Assembly: GCA_030148805.1 (NCBI GenBank)
Contig: JASBSS010000021.1
Coordinates: forward strand, 1-36,949
DNA: 36,949 bases
Direction: 5' to 3'
DNA from: Thiogranum sp.
GTDB lineage: Bacteria > Pseudomonadota > Gammaproteobacteria > DSM-19610
Shown: piece by piece, positions 6,619 through 13,383 of the stretch
How positions within the stretch are numbered: the stretch's first letter is position 1
Layout of the letters: each line of letters opens with the position of its first letter
The notes under the pieces: generated by a model
The model's input: the letters and a program-made list of their open reading frames with translations, nothing else
Told to the model about the DNA's origin: nothing
Database searches by the model: none
Program-made: the position numbers and the translations under genes

Positions 6619-7791
6619 GTGGACCCAGTGACACAATTCGCGCAGGCGATGGCCGGCGCCGGCATTCCCTGCCCACGTATTCCCGTGCCTGATGGCAGGA
6701 TTCATCGTTTCAGCCCTGAAGGCGAACGCGCTGATAACCGGCATGCCTGGTACGTGCTTCACGGCGATGGCATCCCTGCCGGTGCCTTTGGCTCCTGGAA
6801 GACGGGGTATCAGGACACATGGTGCGCTCGTTCGCTAGACAGCCTCAACTCCGAGGAACTGACTGCTCATCAGCGCCGCATGGAGGCGGCCAGGGCGCAG
6901 CGTGAAGAGGAGCGCAAGCGGGCTACTGTCGATGCCGCGGCGAAGGCCCGCCGGATCTGGGAAAGCGCCAAGGCGGAAGATCACCCCTACCTGGTGGCAA
7001 AGCAGGTTCGTGCCCACGGCGTCCGTGTGACGGGGGACAAGCTTATTATTCCGGCCCGCAACCAGGCCGGGCAGATTCAAAGCCTTCAGTTCATCGGTCC
7101 TGACGGCGGGAAGCGGTTCCTACGGGATGGTCTGATCCGAGGGTGTTACCACAGCCTTGGCAAGCTTACGGACACGCTGTATATCGTCGAGGGTTACGCT
7201 ACTGGTGCCAGCATCCACGAGGTAACCGGTTGCGGCGTGGTGGTGGCCTTCAACGCCGGGAACCTTTTGGCCGTCTGTAGAGCAATCCGCAGCAAGTACC
7301 CAGACAAACACCTGACCGTCGCCGCGGACAATGACCGATGGACCGAGGGTAACCCCGGTCTTACCAAGGCCACGGAAGCAGCAAAGGCGATCAAGGCGAA
7401 GCTCTGTTATCCGTCGTTTACGGACATGGACTCGAAGCCTACGGACTTCAACGACCTGTACCGCCTGGAAGGGCTGGGGGCGGTGCGTACGGCCCTGGAG
7501 GCAGCTACTCGGCCAGGCCGCACACGATCCGAGGGTAAGCCCTCGAAGATTGACCGTGTGACGGCTGCCTTGGCTTCAGGAAAGTCGCTCAATCGGTTCG
7601 AGGCAGCGAGACAGATCAACGACCACTGCTTGCATTCCACGGTGTCGGCTATGGAGAAGCGCGGTATTGGAGTTGCGCGGAAGTGGGAAGTCGTCCCCGG
7701 TTACCAAGGTGAACCTACGCGTGTTATGCGCTATTGGCTGGATGAAGAGAACCAGGACAAGGCTCGGCGCATGGTGCCGACGCTGGTGTAA
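6619..7791 (+). CDS. Toprim-domain primase-like replication protein
   Basis: The 390-residue protein has an N-terminal segment containing W-Y-V-L-H-G-D-G-I-P-A-G-A-F-G-S-W, as in phage primases that read a CHC2/DUF3987-like fold. A coiled, K/E/R/A-rich helix follows (about 75-115), then L-I-I-P-A-R-N-Q-A-G-Q-I-Q-S-L-Q-F-I and a Toprim core: L-Y-I-V-E-G-Y-A-T-G-A-S-I-H (catalytic Glu) and T-V-A-A-D-N-D (DxD-type acidic pair), with N-P-G and A-A-K-A. The C-terminal 80 residues form a small domain that could bind DNA. No helicase P-loop is present, so it is a primase-type fragment rather than a P4-alpha-like primase-helicase. GTG 6619 is used; GGGAGG lies 10 bases upstream, inside the preceding ORF. 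It is probably the replication priming protein of the element. Confidence 0.8.
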   Translation: MDPVTQFAQAMAGAGIPCPRIPVPDGRIHRFSPEGERADNRHAWYVLHGDGIPAGAFGSWKTGYQDTWCARSLDSLNSEELTAHQRRMEAARAQREEERKRATVDAAAKARRIWESAKAEDHPYLVAKQVRAHGVRVTGDKLIIPARNQAGQIQSLQFIGPDGGKRFLRDGLIRGCYHSLGKLTDTLYIVEGYATGASIHEVTGCGVVVAFNAGNLLAVCRAIRSKYPDKHLTVAADNDRWTEGNPGLTKATEAAKAIKAKLCYPSFTDMDSKPTDFNDLYRLEGLGAVRTALEAATRPGRTRSEGKPSKIDRVTAALASGKSLNRFEAARQINDHCLHSTVSAMEKRGIGVARKWEVVPGYQGEPTRVMRYWLDEENQDKARRMVPTLV

Positions 7792-7796
7792 CTGCC

Positions 7797-8552
7797 ATGG
7801 CCAAGACGTACTCGAAAGCCAAGGGGCGCCGTGAAAATGGGGCGTTTCACGCAATACCGGTATCGGTGCTCAACCATGCCAACTTTAACAATCTGGGTGC
7901 GCATGCGGTCAAGCTGCTTATGCAGATGGTCGGCAAACTCCGCTACGCCAGGTTTGGCGGAACCCGAAACAATGGTGACCTCAGCGCGGCGTGGTCGGAC
8001 ATGAAGGCGTTGGGGTGGAAGTCAAAACAGACGATCGAGAATGCCAAGAAGGAGCTGCTGTACTACGGCTTTCTGATGATCACCCGCCAAGGTGGGCGAC
8101 ATGTCCCAACCCTCTACGCTATCACTTGGTTGGCCATCGATGATTGCAACGGAAAGCTCGATGTCAGGGCCACCTCAACAGCGCCAAGCAATTGGAAAGA
8201 GCTCAAGCCAGCGGGTGGCTGGAAGCAGGAGCGCGCCGCGAAATGCGCCCCATCAAAAACGAAAACGGTGCCCCGAAAATCGGACTCTATTGACCCGATA
8301 ATCAGGTCAATTGGTGATAAAAGTCAGCCCATTGACCTGATTGTCAGGTCAATAGACGGTGTTTACGGCCCGCCAATTGACCCGATAATCAGGCCCCTTC
8401 TTAGATCTACCATGGGGGGTAGTGCTGGGGCTGCGTGTGGGCGTGGTGCGACGCAGCCCGGCGGCTGCGCTGACGGAGCTTCCGACGCTGCGGAGGACTG
8501 CGAAGAGCGCGTTCTATTCCCGGCTGAGGTACCCAGCAGGATTCGGAGCTAA
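7797..8552 (+). CDS. Replication-initiator-like / winged-helix phage protein with repeat-bearing tail
   Basis: The 251-residue product begins five bases after the primase-like gene. Residues 15-115 form a conserved block seen in phage and satellite replication regions: F-H-A-I-P-V-S-V-L-N-H, L-G-A-H-A-V-K-L-L-M-Q, N-N-G-D-L-S-A-A-W-S-D-M, A-K-K-E-L-L-Y-Y-G-F-L and R-Q-G-G-R-H-V-P-T-L-Y-A-I-T-W. These are consistent with a winged helix that recognises DNA. After about residue 160 the protein becomes low-complexity and contains three copies of the peptide (P)-I-D-x-I-I/V-R, encoded by palindromic DNA repeats (8289-8393). The last 45 residues (G-S-A-G-A-A-C-G-R-G) look like read-through of non-native sequence. 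The initiator role is inferred from position and from the repeats. Confidence 0.6.
   Translation: MAKTYSKAKGRRENGAFHAIPVSVLNHANFNNLGAHAVKLLMQMVGKLRYARFGGTRNNGDLSAAWSDMKALGWKSKQTIENAKKELLYYGFLMITRQGGRHVPTLYAITWLAIDDCNGKLDVRATSTAPSNWKELKPAGGWKQERAAKCAPSKTKTVPRKSDSIDPIIRSIGDKSQPIDLIVRSIDGVYGPPIDPIIRPLLRSTMGGSAGAACGRGATQPGGCADGASDAAEDCEERVLFPAEVPSRIRS
8289..8393 (+). repeat. Three palindromic repeats inside the initiator-like gene, candidate replication origin
   Basis: Three related 23-bp units lie at 8289-8311, 8331-8353 and 8376-8393 (the last lacks its right edge). The middle copy is a perfect palindrome with arms ATTGACCTGA and TCAGGTCAAT around TTG. The first differs by one base in the left arm and has loop TAA. 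Starts are 42 and 45 bp apart, about four helical turns. Spacing preserves the reading frame. Iterated palindromes at the 3' end of a replication gene resemble the rep-adjacent origins of satellites. A peptide-level repeat is the alternative explanation. Confidence 0.6.
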
Positions 8553-8752
8553 TGGACAGGGAGCCCGCAAGATTTGGTACACCCGAACTGCGCAGGCTCC
8601 TAAAGCGCCACTACCTGGAGTGCGATAAGGTGTTCCAGAAGTGGAGGCGCAGGGGCCATCACTACCCACCGCCGCAGCTTCCGCCCTTCCCGGAAGACTG
8701 TCGCGGCATGATGTGCCGACCAGGCGGCGATCCGGGCTGGGTACAGCGCTAA
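8552..8752 (+). CDS. Small protein ending in terminase-derived sequence
   Basis: ATG 8552 overlaps the preceding stop (TAATG). The first 58 residues contain E-L-R-R-L-L-K-R-H-Y-L-E-C-D-K-V-F-Q-K-W-R-R-R-G-like charged sequence and a proline-rich segment. That part resembles the small proteins that precede terminase genes in prophages, but I cannot name it. The last few codons run out of frame through the first terminase small-subunit relic (from 8727), so the native C-terminus was probably lost by fusion. Confidence 0.4.
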   Translation: MDREPARFGTPELRRLLKRHYLECDKVFQKWRRRGHHYPPPQLPPFPEDCRGMMCRPGGDPGWVQR

Positions 8753-8876
8753 GACCGCCAGGAAAACAGCGTCAGAGAACATGACAAAACCTCACATCCG
8801 TGAGCGCATCATGGCCGCCCGGGATGGGGTGGTGGAGAAGGTCAAAGTCGACGCCTGGGTGTCGCTGGCTACCTGA
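8727..8876 (+). pseudogene. Terminase small subunit relic, copy A
   Basis: The frame from 8727 to the TGA at 8874-8876 reads A-I-R-A-G-Y-S-A-K-T-A, then H-I-R-E-R-I-M-A-A-R, V-D-A-W-V. This is the N-terminal helix-turn-helix block of phage terminase small subunits (TerS), which recognise pac/cos sites. The start and the usual preceding N-A-T-Q-A are missing, and the copy ends abruptly in copy B through a frame change near 8861. Confidence 0.65.
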
Positions 8877-9040
8877 AGGACGTCAATGCCACCAAAGCGG
8901 CTGTCAAGGCGAAATTCAGCAGGAAGACAGCCGACAGACAGGGAAGCCGATTGTTGAAGAATGTTGAAGTGGCACAGGCGGTCGCTGAGTGCCTTGCATG
9001 GCACAAGGATCAGCAGAAGGTAGACGCTGCCTGGGTGACG
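8861..9040 (+). pseudogene. Terminase small subunit relic, copy B
   Basis: In a different frame from copy A this segment reads Y-L-K-D-V-N-A-T-K-A-A-V-K-A-K-F-S-R-K-T-A, then G-S-R-L-L-K-N-V-E-V-A-Q-A-V-A-E and K-V-D-A-A-W-V. It is a second TerS N-terminal domain, of a type distinct from A and C (G-S-R-L-L-K-N-V instead of A-Q-N-L-A-K-L-H). It runs out of frame where copy C begins. No start codon or C-terminal oligomerisation domain is visible. Confidence 0.6.
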
Positions 9041-9252
9041 TTGGGCACCTGGAGGACTTCAACGCCACCCAAGCGGCGATTCGGGCTGGGTACAGCGCTA
9101 AGACCGCCAAGGAAATAGCGGCACAGAACTTAGCAAAACTTCACATCCGTGAGCGCATCATGGCTCTCGACACCCTGGAGTTATGGCCGGAGATACCGAC
9201 GCGGTTAGGGGCTAATCGAGCAGGACTGGGAGTACAGCGTTGCCGACGATAA
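8989..9252 (+). pseudogene. Terminase small subunit relic, copy C
   Basis: An ORF of 87 codons contains H-L-E-D-F-N-A-T-Q-A-A-I-R-A-G-Y-S-A-K-T-A-K, then A-Q-N-L-A-K-L-H-I-R-E-R-I-M-A-L-D: an almost canonical TerS DNA-binding domain from about 9046 to 9170. The first 19 codons are copy B sequence in another frame, and the C-terminal half of a normal TerS (usually 150-180 residues) is absent. It could still make a short DNA-binding polypeptide, but no Shine-Dalgarno sequence supports ATG 8989. Its tail overlaps the convergent membrane-protein gene. Confidence 0.6.
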
Positions 9253-9517
9253 GCGCCCAGAGCAGGCCCCACCCAATGACTTTGAGGAGGCCCGGATTAG
9301 AGGTTGCGGATTCTGTGTGGGGGAAAATCTCTGACGCGATCAGAGCCACTACCCCGGCGGGCGCAAGCATTCCGGCGCCTAGTACTGCGGCGAGAAACAG
9401 GTCTCCAGCGTCGCACTGGGTACGCAAGCATGCGGTCTGGTTAGCCAGGAGCCATGTAAGTCCGACCCATGAGAACAATCCCGCAGCCAGCCCTTTGCCT
9501 GTGATCTCGTCCATCAT
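9212..9517 (-). CDS. Small membrane protein (three predicted helices)
   Basis: Reading from ATG 9517 the product is 101 residues: a short polar start (M-M-D-E-I-T-G-K-G) and three hydrophobic stretches at about 10-25 (L-A-A-G-L-F-S-W-V-G-L-T-W-L-L-A), 41-61 (L-F-L-A-A-V-L-G-A-G-M-L-A-P-A-G-V-V-A-L) and 80-98 (V-I-G-W-G-L-L-W-A-L-I-V-G-N-A). A cysteine pair in C-L-R-T-Q-C may be extracellular. The ORF is open further upstream, but the clear membrane protein begins here; the ribosome site is weak. It is the last gene of the minus-strand module. Holin-like or superinfection-exclusion functions are possible by size and topology, without direct evidence. Confidence 0.55.
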   Translation of the reverse strand: MMDEITGKGLAAGLFSWVGLTWLLANQTACLRTQCDAGDLFLAAVLGAGMLAPAGVVALIASEIFPHTESATSNPGLLKVIGWGLLWALIVGNAVLPVLLD

Positions 9518-9633
9518 GCGTTCAACAGTGTCCTCCGCCTCTCTTGGTGCGGCCCAGGCCGACGCACAGGCCGCTGGAGGCGTTTTCGATGAGATGTGCC
9601 AACCCCACAAGGCATACTGTACGCATGAACAGA

Positions 9634-9822
9634 TCAGGGACCAGCTGACGGCTTGTGGATGTCTGCGCAGGCGCGTTTAACCAATCCTGCGGCGCCGCGG
9701 TTATGCGCGTTCCTGATGTTGATCAAGATACACTCGGCGTAGTTATCACCTGGCGTATAGCTATCCTGGCTACAGCCGGCGGCTAGGTATGCCAGCAGCA
9801 GAACTATGCCGCGTAAGGTCAC
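9634..9822 (-). CDS. Small lipoprotein
   Basis: From GTG 9822, with AGAGG five bases upstream, the 62-residue product has a basic start, a hydrophobic core (G-I-V-L-L-L-A-Y) and the lipobox L-A-A-G-C, so it should be lipidated at Cys16 and anchored to a membrane. The mature part, D-N-Y-A-E-C-I-L-I-N-I-R-N-A and R-A-C-A-D-I, has two cysteines spaced like those of small phage/plasmid lipoproteins that end in a C-x20-C helix pair. Its start overlaps the stop of the zinc-ribbon gene by four bases, so it is cotranslated with it. Function unknown; entry exclusion is one possibility. Confidence 0.65.
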   Translation of the reverse strand: MTLRGIVLLLAYLAAGCSQDSYTPGDNYAECILINIRNAHNRGAAGLVKRACADIHKPSAGP

Positions 9823-10043
9823 TCGTACCTCTTGGCGAAGAGCGGCACTTCCGGGGATGTCCGCCACTGGTGGCCGCAGGAACGGCAAGACCATTCAGGA
9901 TTATCAGCGAAGATGTCACACCCACCCAAGACAACCTTCCCGCTTTGAGATTCGTCCAGCAGTTCCTGGGATGGGTATCCGTAGACAATGGGGATTACCA
10001 GTTCTGATCTACACTCCGGGCAAGGTTCGTCGAACTTGCTCAT
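9819..10043 (-). CDS. Zinc-ribbon small protein
   Basis: The 74-residue product starts M-S-K-F-D-E-P-C-P-E-C and ends W-S-C-R-S-C-G-H-Q-W-R. These two CxxC pairs form a probable zinc ribbon, with I-P-I-V-Y-G-Y-P-S and G-K-V-V-L-G-G-C-D-I between them. The pattern CPEC, then IVYG.P, then VVLGGC, then CxxCGH.W is one I know from widespread small hypothetical proteins without an assigned role. It lies two bases after the upstream gene and overlaps the lipoprotein start (GTGA-type), so the three are an operon. Confidence 0.7.
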   Translation of the reverse strand: MSKFDEPCPECRSELVIPIVYGYPSQELLDESQSGKVVLGGCDIFADNPEWSCRSCGHQWRTSPEVPLFAKRYE

Positions 10044-10045
10044 CG

Positions 10046-10276
10046 TCAGAAATCCGCCCCATCGGTCAGACCGTTCGGTTTCGACATCGCTTCCTCGAGC
10101 TCCTTCAGCTCCTCCCACTCGGGCACCGGTGATCCTTTCTTCAAAGCTCGCGATGCTATCTCCTCCACCTTGCCACTGTACGCCCGATAAGCCGGCGCCG
10201 GTATCGAATCCGGCCCGAAGCGCTCGACGTATCGCATGATCGCGGTCGGTGACTGTGGTCGCGGTATTGAGGCCAT
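10046..10276 (-). CDS. Small unknown protein, first gene of the minus-strand module
   Basis: The 76-residue acidic protein contains P-T-A-I-M-R-Y-V-E-R-F-G-P-D, an S-G-K-V-E-E-I-A helix and W-E-E-L-K-E-L-E-E-A-M-S. The ATG at 10276 is preceded by GGAAGG. No catalytic or metal motif is visible. It begins a compact minus-strand run of four genes, transcribed away from the plus-strand gene at 10423, so the 146 bp between them should hold divergent promoters. Confidence 0.6.
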   Translation of the reverse strand: MASIPRPQSPTAIMRYVERFGPDSIPAPAYRAYSGKVEEIASRALKKGSPVPEWEELKELEEAMSKPNGLTDGADF

Positions 10277-10422
10277 TGTTACCTTCCTCCATCAGTGCGC
10301 CGGTCAATGAGTGTAGCAAACCGTAGGCTGTTGTTGGTAGCGGTGGAGTGTTATTGTCGGTAGCGCCATGGCCTGCTGGGTTGATGGCGCTCGCATCCGT
10401 AAAACGACAGGAAGGAGTTCTC
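10277..10422. promoter_or_regulatory. Divergent control region with a GGTAGCG repeat
   Basis: This 146-bp gap separates the minus-strand module from the plus-strand gene at 10423. It contains two imperfect copies of a TGTT-rich motif ending GGTAGCG (10336-10342 and 10359-10365), 23 bp apart. They could be regulator-binding sites. I see no convincing -35/-10 pair. Confidence 0.3.
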
Positions 10423-10641
10423 ATGAAAACTGAAAACGTCATCGATCTAAACAGTGATTCGACAATCGAAAAATTAAAGATTCAACACGATATTGAGTTG
10501 ATTCGTGGCACCCTGGATCTGATCGCCATGCTAAATGAAGCCGATAGTCTCGATACCCTGGAGAACGGCACCATCCTGGGGGTATGCTTGGGAGCTATCA
10601 ATCGGCTGAACGAGATAGAGGAGGCAGTCGAGCGGCTATGA
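10423..10641 (+). CDS. Small helical protein of unknown function
   Basis: From ATG 10423 (AGGAAGGAG upstream, a strong ribosome site) the product is 72 residues: M-K-T-E-N-V-I-D-L, then I-E-K-L-K-I-Q-H-D-I-E-L-I-R-G-T-L-D-L-I-A-M-L and A-I-N-R-L-N-E-I-E-E-A-V-E-R. Two amphipathic helices suggest a helical hairpin or dimer, resembling small phage regulatory or structural accessory proteins. It is the last gene before attR and is intact. Confidence 0.6.
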   Translation: MKTENVIDLNSDSTIEKLKIQHDIELIRGTLDLIAMLNEADSLDTLENGTILGVCLGAINRLNEIEEAVERL

Positions 10642-10664
10642 AGTATCCAGTTGGCGGACTTCAT

Positions 10665-10683
10665 GGCGCACTGGTGGCGCACC
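10665..10683 (+). promoter_or_regulatory. GGCGCAC pair, candidate integrase arm-binding sites (right)
   Basis: GGCGCACT (10665-10672) and GGCGCACC (10676-10683) are 11 bp apart and 116 bp inside attR. They have the same orientation and spacing as the pair at 3557-3575 inside attL. Confidence 0.5.
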
Positions 10684-10798
10684 TGCGTACAAGAAATGGC
10701 CATAAGAGGCGACAGTCTGCGACAAGACCGCTCGTGTAAGTCTTCAACTTTATTGCTGTAGTTTGCTGTCGGAAGTTGCCGATTACGGGCTTCGCGGC

Positions 10799-10844
10799 AC
10801 TTGTAATCAGCTGGTCGGGGGTTCAAGTCCTCTCGCCGGCTCCA
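10799..10844 (+). repeat. attR: duplicated 3' half of tRNA-Thr
   Basis: A perfect 46-bp copy of tRNA positions 3452-3497, including the anticodon loop, T arm and CCA. There is no matching 5' half, so it is not a tRNA gene. It marks the right end of the integrated element. Confidence 0.92.
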
Positions 10845-11278
10845 ATCAAATACTGAGTGATGCAATAGCGACTGCTTTTTATCCCCGTTTTCTGTGGCTG
10901 TGTAGCCAAAATTCAGCAAGGAACCGCCCCGTTCAGGCTCATTCGCCGCTGGGCCAGAGACCGCTGACGGACGTACTCACAGCGCCGGGTTCACTGGTCC
11001 TTTCCAAGTACCGCCACCCTCTTTGTAAGCACTTATCGAATCCACCATTAGCTGGCGCAGCCTATCGCGACGGCGAGTGGGCAATGGGGTGCTGACATTG
11101 GCCAGGTGGCATAAGGATTTCAACAGGAGAGACATTCTACGAACTAAAGCACCGCTCAATGCAGCAATGAGCCTTGGAAAGGTTACCGATGACGACTCTG
11201 ATAGCCAACCGGCGGCCGGGCTTGAAAACTGTCGCCAAACGACTACACTACGTTCATAACTATACCACGGAGGGAGTC
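10845..11278. other. Non-coding stretch to the right of attR
   Basis: About 430 bp with no ORF I can support. A TTG-started extension of the next gene into this region (from 11174) is possible but lacks a ribosome site. Nothing resembles the sequence normally found immediately downstream of a tRNA operon. It may be the decayed end of an older insertion. Confidence 0.3.
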
Positions 11279-11710
11279 ATGATAATCCAAGGCGATGACC
11301 CGGATTTCCACAGTGTGTACTGGTATCCTCCTGATAAAACTGAACTTAATGCTAAGGCACAGACATGCTGCTCATGTTTCAGAAGCATTTGTCGGGGTGA
11401 CGATATAGCCGAATTCCGGCGCACCCGGTGGCCCAAGAACTCCCTGGAAATCCTCATATACGGCTGGTCGGCAGAGTCGGTTAGGGTGCGTTCGCTCTAC
11501 CATTGCGCCGATTGCTGGGCCCTGTTTTTGGCGTTAACGGAAATCGGAGCGGAGCCATCGCCAGTAGATGACCTCAAAGGGATGGTCAGCGACTATATGG
11601 ATACACCCCCTGCCATCAAGATTAAACCATACACTCGGCGACAGCAGCCAGAACAAGGCAAGCGTCCGGCAGACCGTCAAGCCAAGCATACCCAAACCCA
11701 GCTAACGTAG
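11279..11710 (+). CDS. Cysteine-rich (zinc-finger-like) protein of phage or mobile-element type
   Basis: From ATG 11279 (GGAGGG five bases upstream) the product is 143 residues. It carries A-Q-T-C-C-S-C-F-R-S-I-C-R-G-D near residue 25 and Y-H-C-A-D-C-W-A-L-F near residue 75. These paired cysteines could bind one zinc ion in a treble-clef or ribbon. The C-terminus is hydrophilic (R-R-Q-Q-P-E-Q-G-K-R-P). Similar short cysteine-pair proteins are common in prophages. It lies outside the 46-bp repeats, between attR and ispG, so it is either from an earlier element or a remnant of a longer one. Function unknown. Confidence 0.55.
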   Translation: MIIQGDDPDFHSVYWYPPDKTELNAKAQTCCSCFRSICRGDDIAEFRRTRWPKNSLEILIYGWSAESVRVRSLYHCADCWALFLALTEIGAEPSPVDDLKGMVSDYMDTPPAIKIKPYTRRQQPEQGKRPADRQAKHTQTQLT

Positions 11711-11781
11711 AGAGTGCCAGGCGCACCTCCTTTATGGATTATTGCCCACAGCCCCGGCGTGCCTGAGCCTTTATTCCGCCT

Positions 11782-13041
11782 TTAGCCGTAGGTATTCTGC
11801 ACGTAAGCGTCGACCAGTTGCTGAAAGTCCTCGGCGATGCGCTCGCCTTTCAGCGTCACCGTTTTCTCGCCATCGACATACACCGGCGCCACCGGCCGCT
11901 CGCCGGTCCCGGGCAGGCTGATGCCGATGTTGGCGTGTTTGCTCTCGCCCGGGCCGTTGACCACGCAGCCCATCACCGCCACGGTCATGTTCTCCACCCC
12001 GGGATAGCGGCTGTGCCACTGTGGCATCTGGGCGCGCAGGTACTGCTGGATGTCCTGCGCCAGTTTCTGGAAATAATCGCTCGAGGTGCGACCGCAACCG
12101 GGGCAGGCGACCACGCTCGGGGTGAACGAGCGCAGGCCCATCGCTTGCAGGATCTCCTGGGCCACGATGACTTCCTGGGTGCGGCTGCCGCCGGGCTCGG
12201 GGGTGAGTGAAATCCGGATGGTGTCGCCGATGCCCTGCTGCAGCAGGATCGCCAGCGCGGCGCTGGAGGCGACGATGCCCTTGGCGCCCATGCCGGCCTC
12301 GGTCAGCCCCAGGTGCAGGGCGTAGTCGCACTGCGCGGCCAGGCTGCGATAGACGGCGACCAGGTCCTGCACGCCGCTCATCTTCACCGACAGGATGATC
12401 CGGTCGCCGCCCAGGCCCAGCTCCTGCGCGCGGCGGGCGCTTTCCAGCGCCGAGAGGATCATCGCCTGATGGATGACCACCCGGCTGTCGGCCGGTTCGG
12501 CGCGGCGCTGGTTCTCGTCCATCAGGCGCACCACCAGCTCCTGATCCAGGCTGCCCCAGTTGACGCCGATGCGCACCGCCTTGTCGTAACGGCAGGCCGT
12601 CTCGATCATGCTGGCGTAGTGTTCGTCGCGCTTCTTGCCGCGCCCGACATTGCCGGGGTTGATGCGGTACTTGGCCAGGGTCTCGGCGCAGGCCGGGTGC
12701 TTGGCCAGCAGTTTATGGCCGTTGAAATGGAAGTCGCCGACCAGCGGCACATCGAGGTTGCGGGCATCCAGCCGCTCGCGGATCCGCGGCACGGCGGCGG
12801 CGGCTTCGTCGCTGTTGACGGTGATGCGCACCAGCTCGGAACCGGCCTGTGCCAGCTGCGCCACCTGGCGGGTGGTGGCCTCGATGTCGGCGGTGTCGGT
12901 GTTGGTCATCGACTGCACCACGATCGGCGCGTTGCCACCGACCAGCACGTGGCCGACGCGCACGGCCCGGGTCTGGTGGCGGGTGACAGGGGTCATAGGG
13001 CTGGTCATGGACGGATCGTTGAAGTTCTGCCAGGCGCCCAT
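11782..13041 (-). CDS. ispG: 4-hydroxy-3-methylbut-2-en-1-yl diphosphate synthase IspG
   Basis: This 419-residue enzyme performs the penultimate step of the MEP isoprenoid pathway, reducing MEcPP to HMBPP with a [4Fe-4S] cluster. The N-terminal TIM barrel shows [20 protein letters not shown] and L-G-L-T-E-A-G-M. The C-terminal domain has A-C-P-G-C-G-R-T and [11 protein letters not shown], giving the C-x2-C...C ligands and the conserved Glu. It is of the longer, flavodoxin-type bacterial form with an insert after [10 protein letters not shown] chose ATG 13041 (AGGA eight bases upstream); ATG 13008 and 12996 are alternatives, and the open frame upstream to 13239 is not conserved. It is transcribed toward the tRNA element and divergent from the ExeA-like gene. 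Confidence 0.95.
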   Translation of the reverse strand: MGAWQNFNDPSMTSPMTPVTRHQTRAVRVGHVLVGGNAPIVVQSMTNTDTADIEATTRQVAQLAQAGSELVRITVNSDEAAAAVPRIRERLDARNLDVPLVGDFHFNGHKLLAKHPACAETLAKYRINPGNVGRGKKRDEHYASMIETACRYDKAVRIGVNWGSLDQELVVRLMDENQRRAEPADSRVVIHQAMILSALESARRAQELGLGGDRIILSVKMSGVQDLVAVYRSLAAQCDYALHLGLTEAGMGAKGIVASSAALAILLQQGIGDTIRISLTPEPGGSRTQEVIVAQEILQAMGLRSFTPSVVACPGCGRTSSDYFQKLAQDIQQYLRAQMPQWHSRYPGVENMTVAVMGCVVNGPGESKHANIGISLPGTGERPVAPVYVDGEKTVTLKGERIAEDFQQLVDAYVQNTYG

Positions 13042-13383
13042 GATAGTCGTCCTGCCGCCGGGGCGGAAGGCGCTGGCGGTTTTCCCCCTGAGCTTGCAGG
13101 GTAGCTCCGTGCGTGAACTTTTCTGTCTCCTGGCTATCCATCGAATATTCAGTAATAACATGGTGTTATAGATGGGTCCGAGGGCCGGAAGGGGTCTCTT
13201 GGGCAGGTCGGCGACACCGAGGGAACCAACTCGCGGCAAGCAACGTGTTATATCTAATGTGAATTCGCCCTGTCCCGGAATGCGCTAGGCTGTGTGATAT
13301 AGTCCAATGACGAATCCTGCTCACAAGGAAAAGAACAGGCCAGGAATCGACGAGGGAGCGCTCGATAATGTACGAGAGAGTCT

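Larger units (their letters stand above)
8727..9164 (+). repeat. Direct repeat of terminase DNA (copies A and C)
   Basis: Positions 8727-8815 and 9076-9164 are closely similar over 89 bp (for example GGGCTGGGTACAGCGCTAAG and CACATCCGTGAGCGCATCAT are shared), offset by 349 bp. Copy B lies between them. The pattern indicates recombination between once-tandem terminase small-subunit genes. Confidence 0.8.
3452..10844 (+). mobile_element. Integrated phage-satellite-like (PICI-like) element in tRNA-Thr
   Basis: The 7.4 kb segment is bounded by 46-bp perfect direct repeats that correspond to the 3' half of tRNA-Thr. A tyrosine integrase lies next to the tRNA and reads inward. The gene order is integrase, unknown, AlpA-like regulator, small DNA-binding protein, 36-aa ORF, Toprim primase-like protein, replication/HTH protein, terminase small-subunit relics, then a minus-strand block of four small genes and one plus-strand gene. 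There are no capsid, tail or lysis genes and no large terminase. Integrase, AlpA, primase/rep and TerS without structural genes is the composition known for Gram-negative phage-inducible chromosomal islands. P4-like satellites are the main alternative, but no P4 helicase-primase or capsid-size gene is seen. Broken terminase copies suggest loss of helper-phage packaging. Confidence 0.8.

Noticed and set aside
10799-10844. A second tRNA-Thr gene
   Set aside because: Only the 3' half is present; the acceptor 5' strand and D arm are missing. It is the attR repeat.
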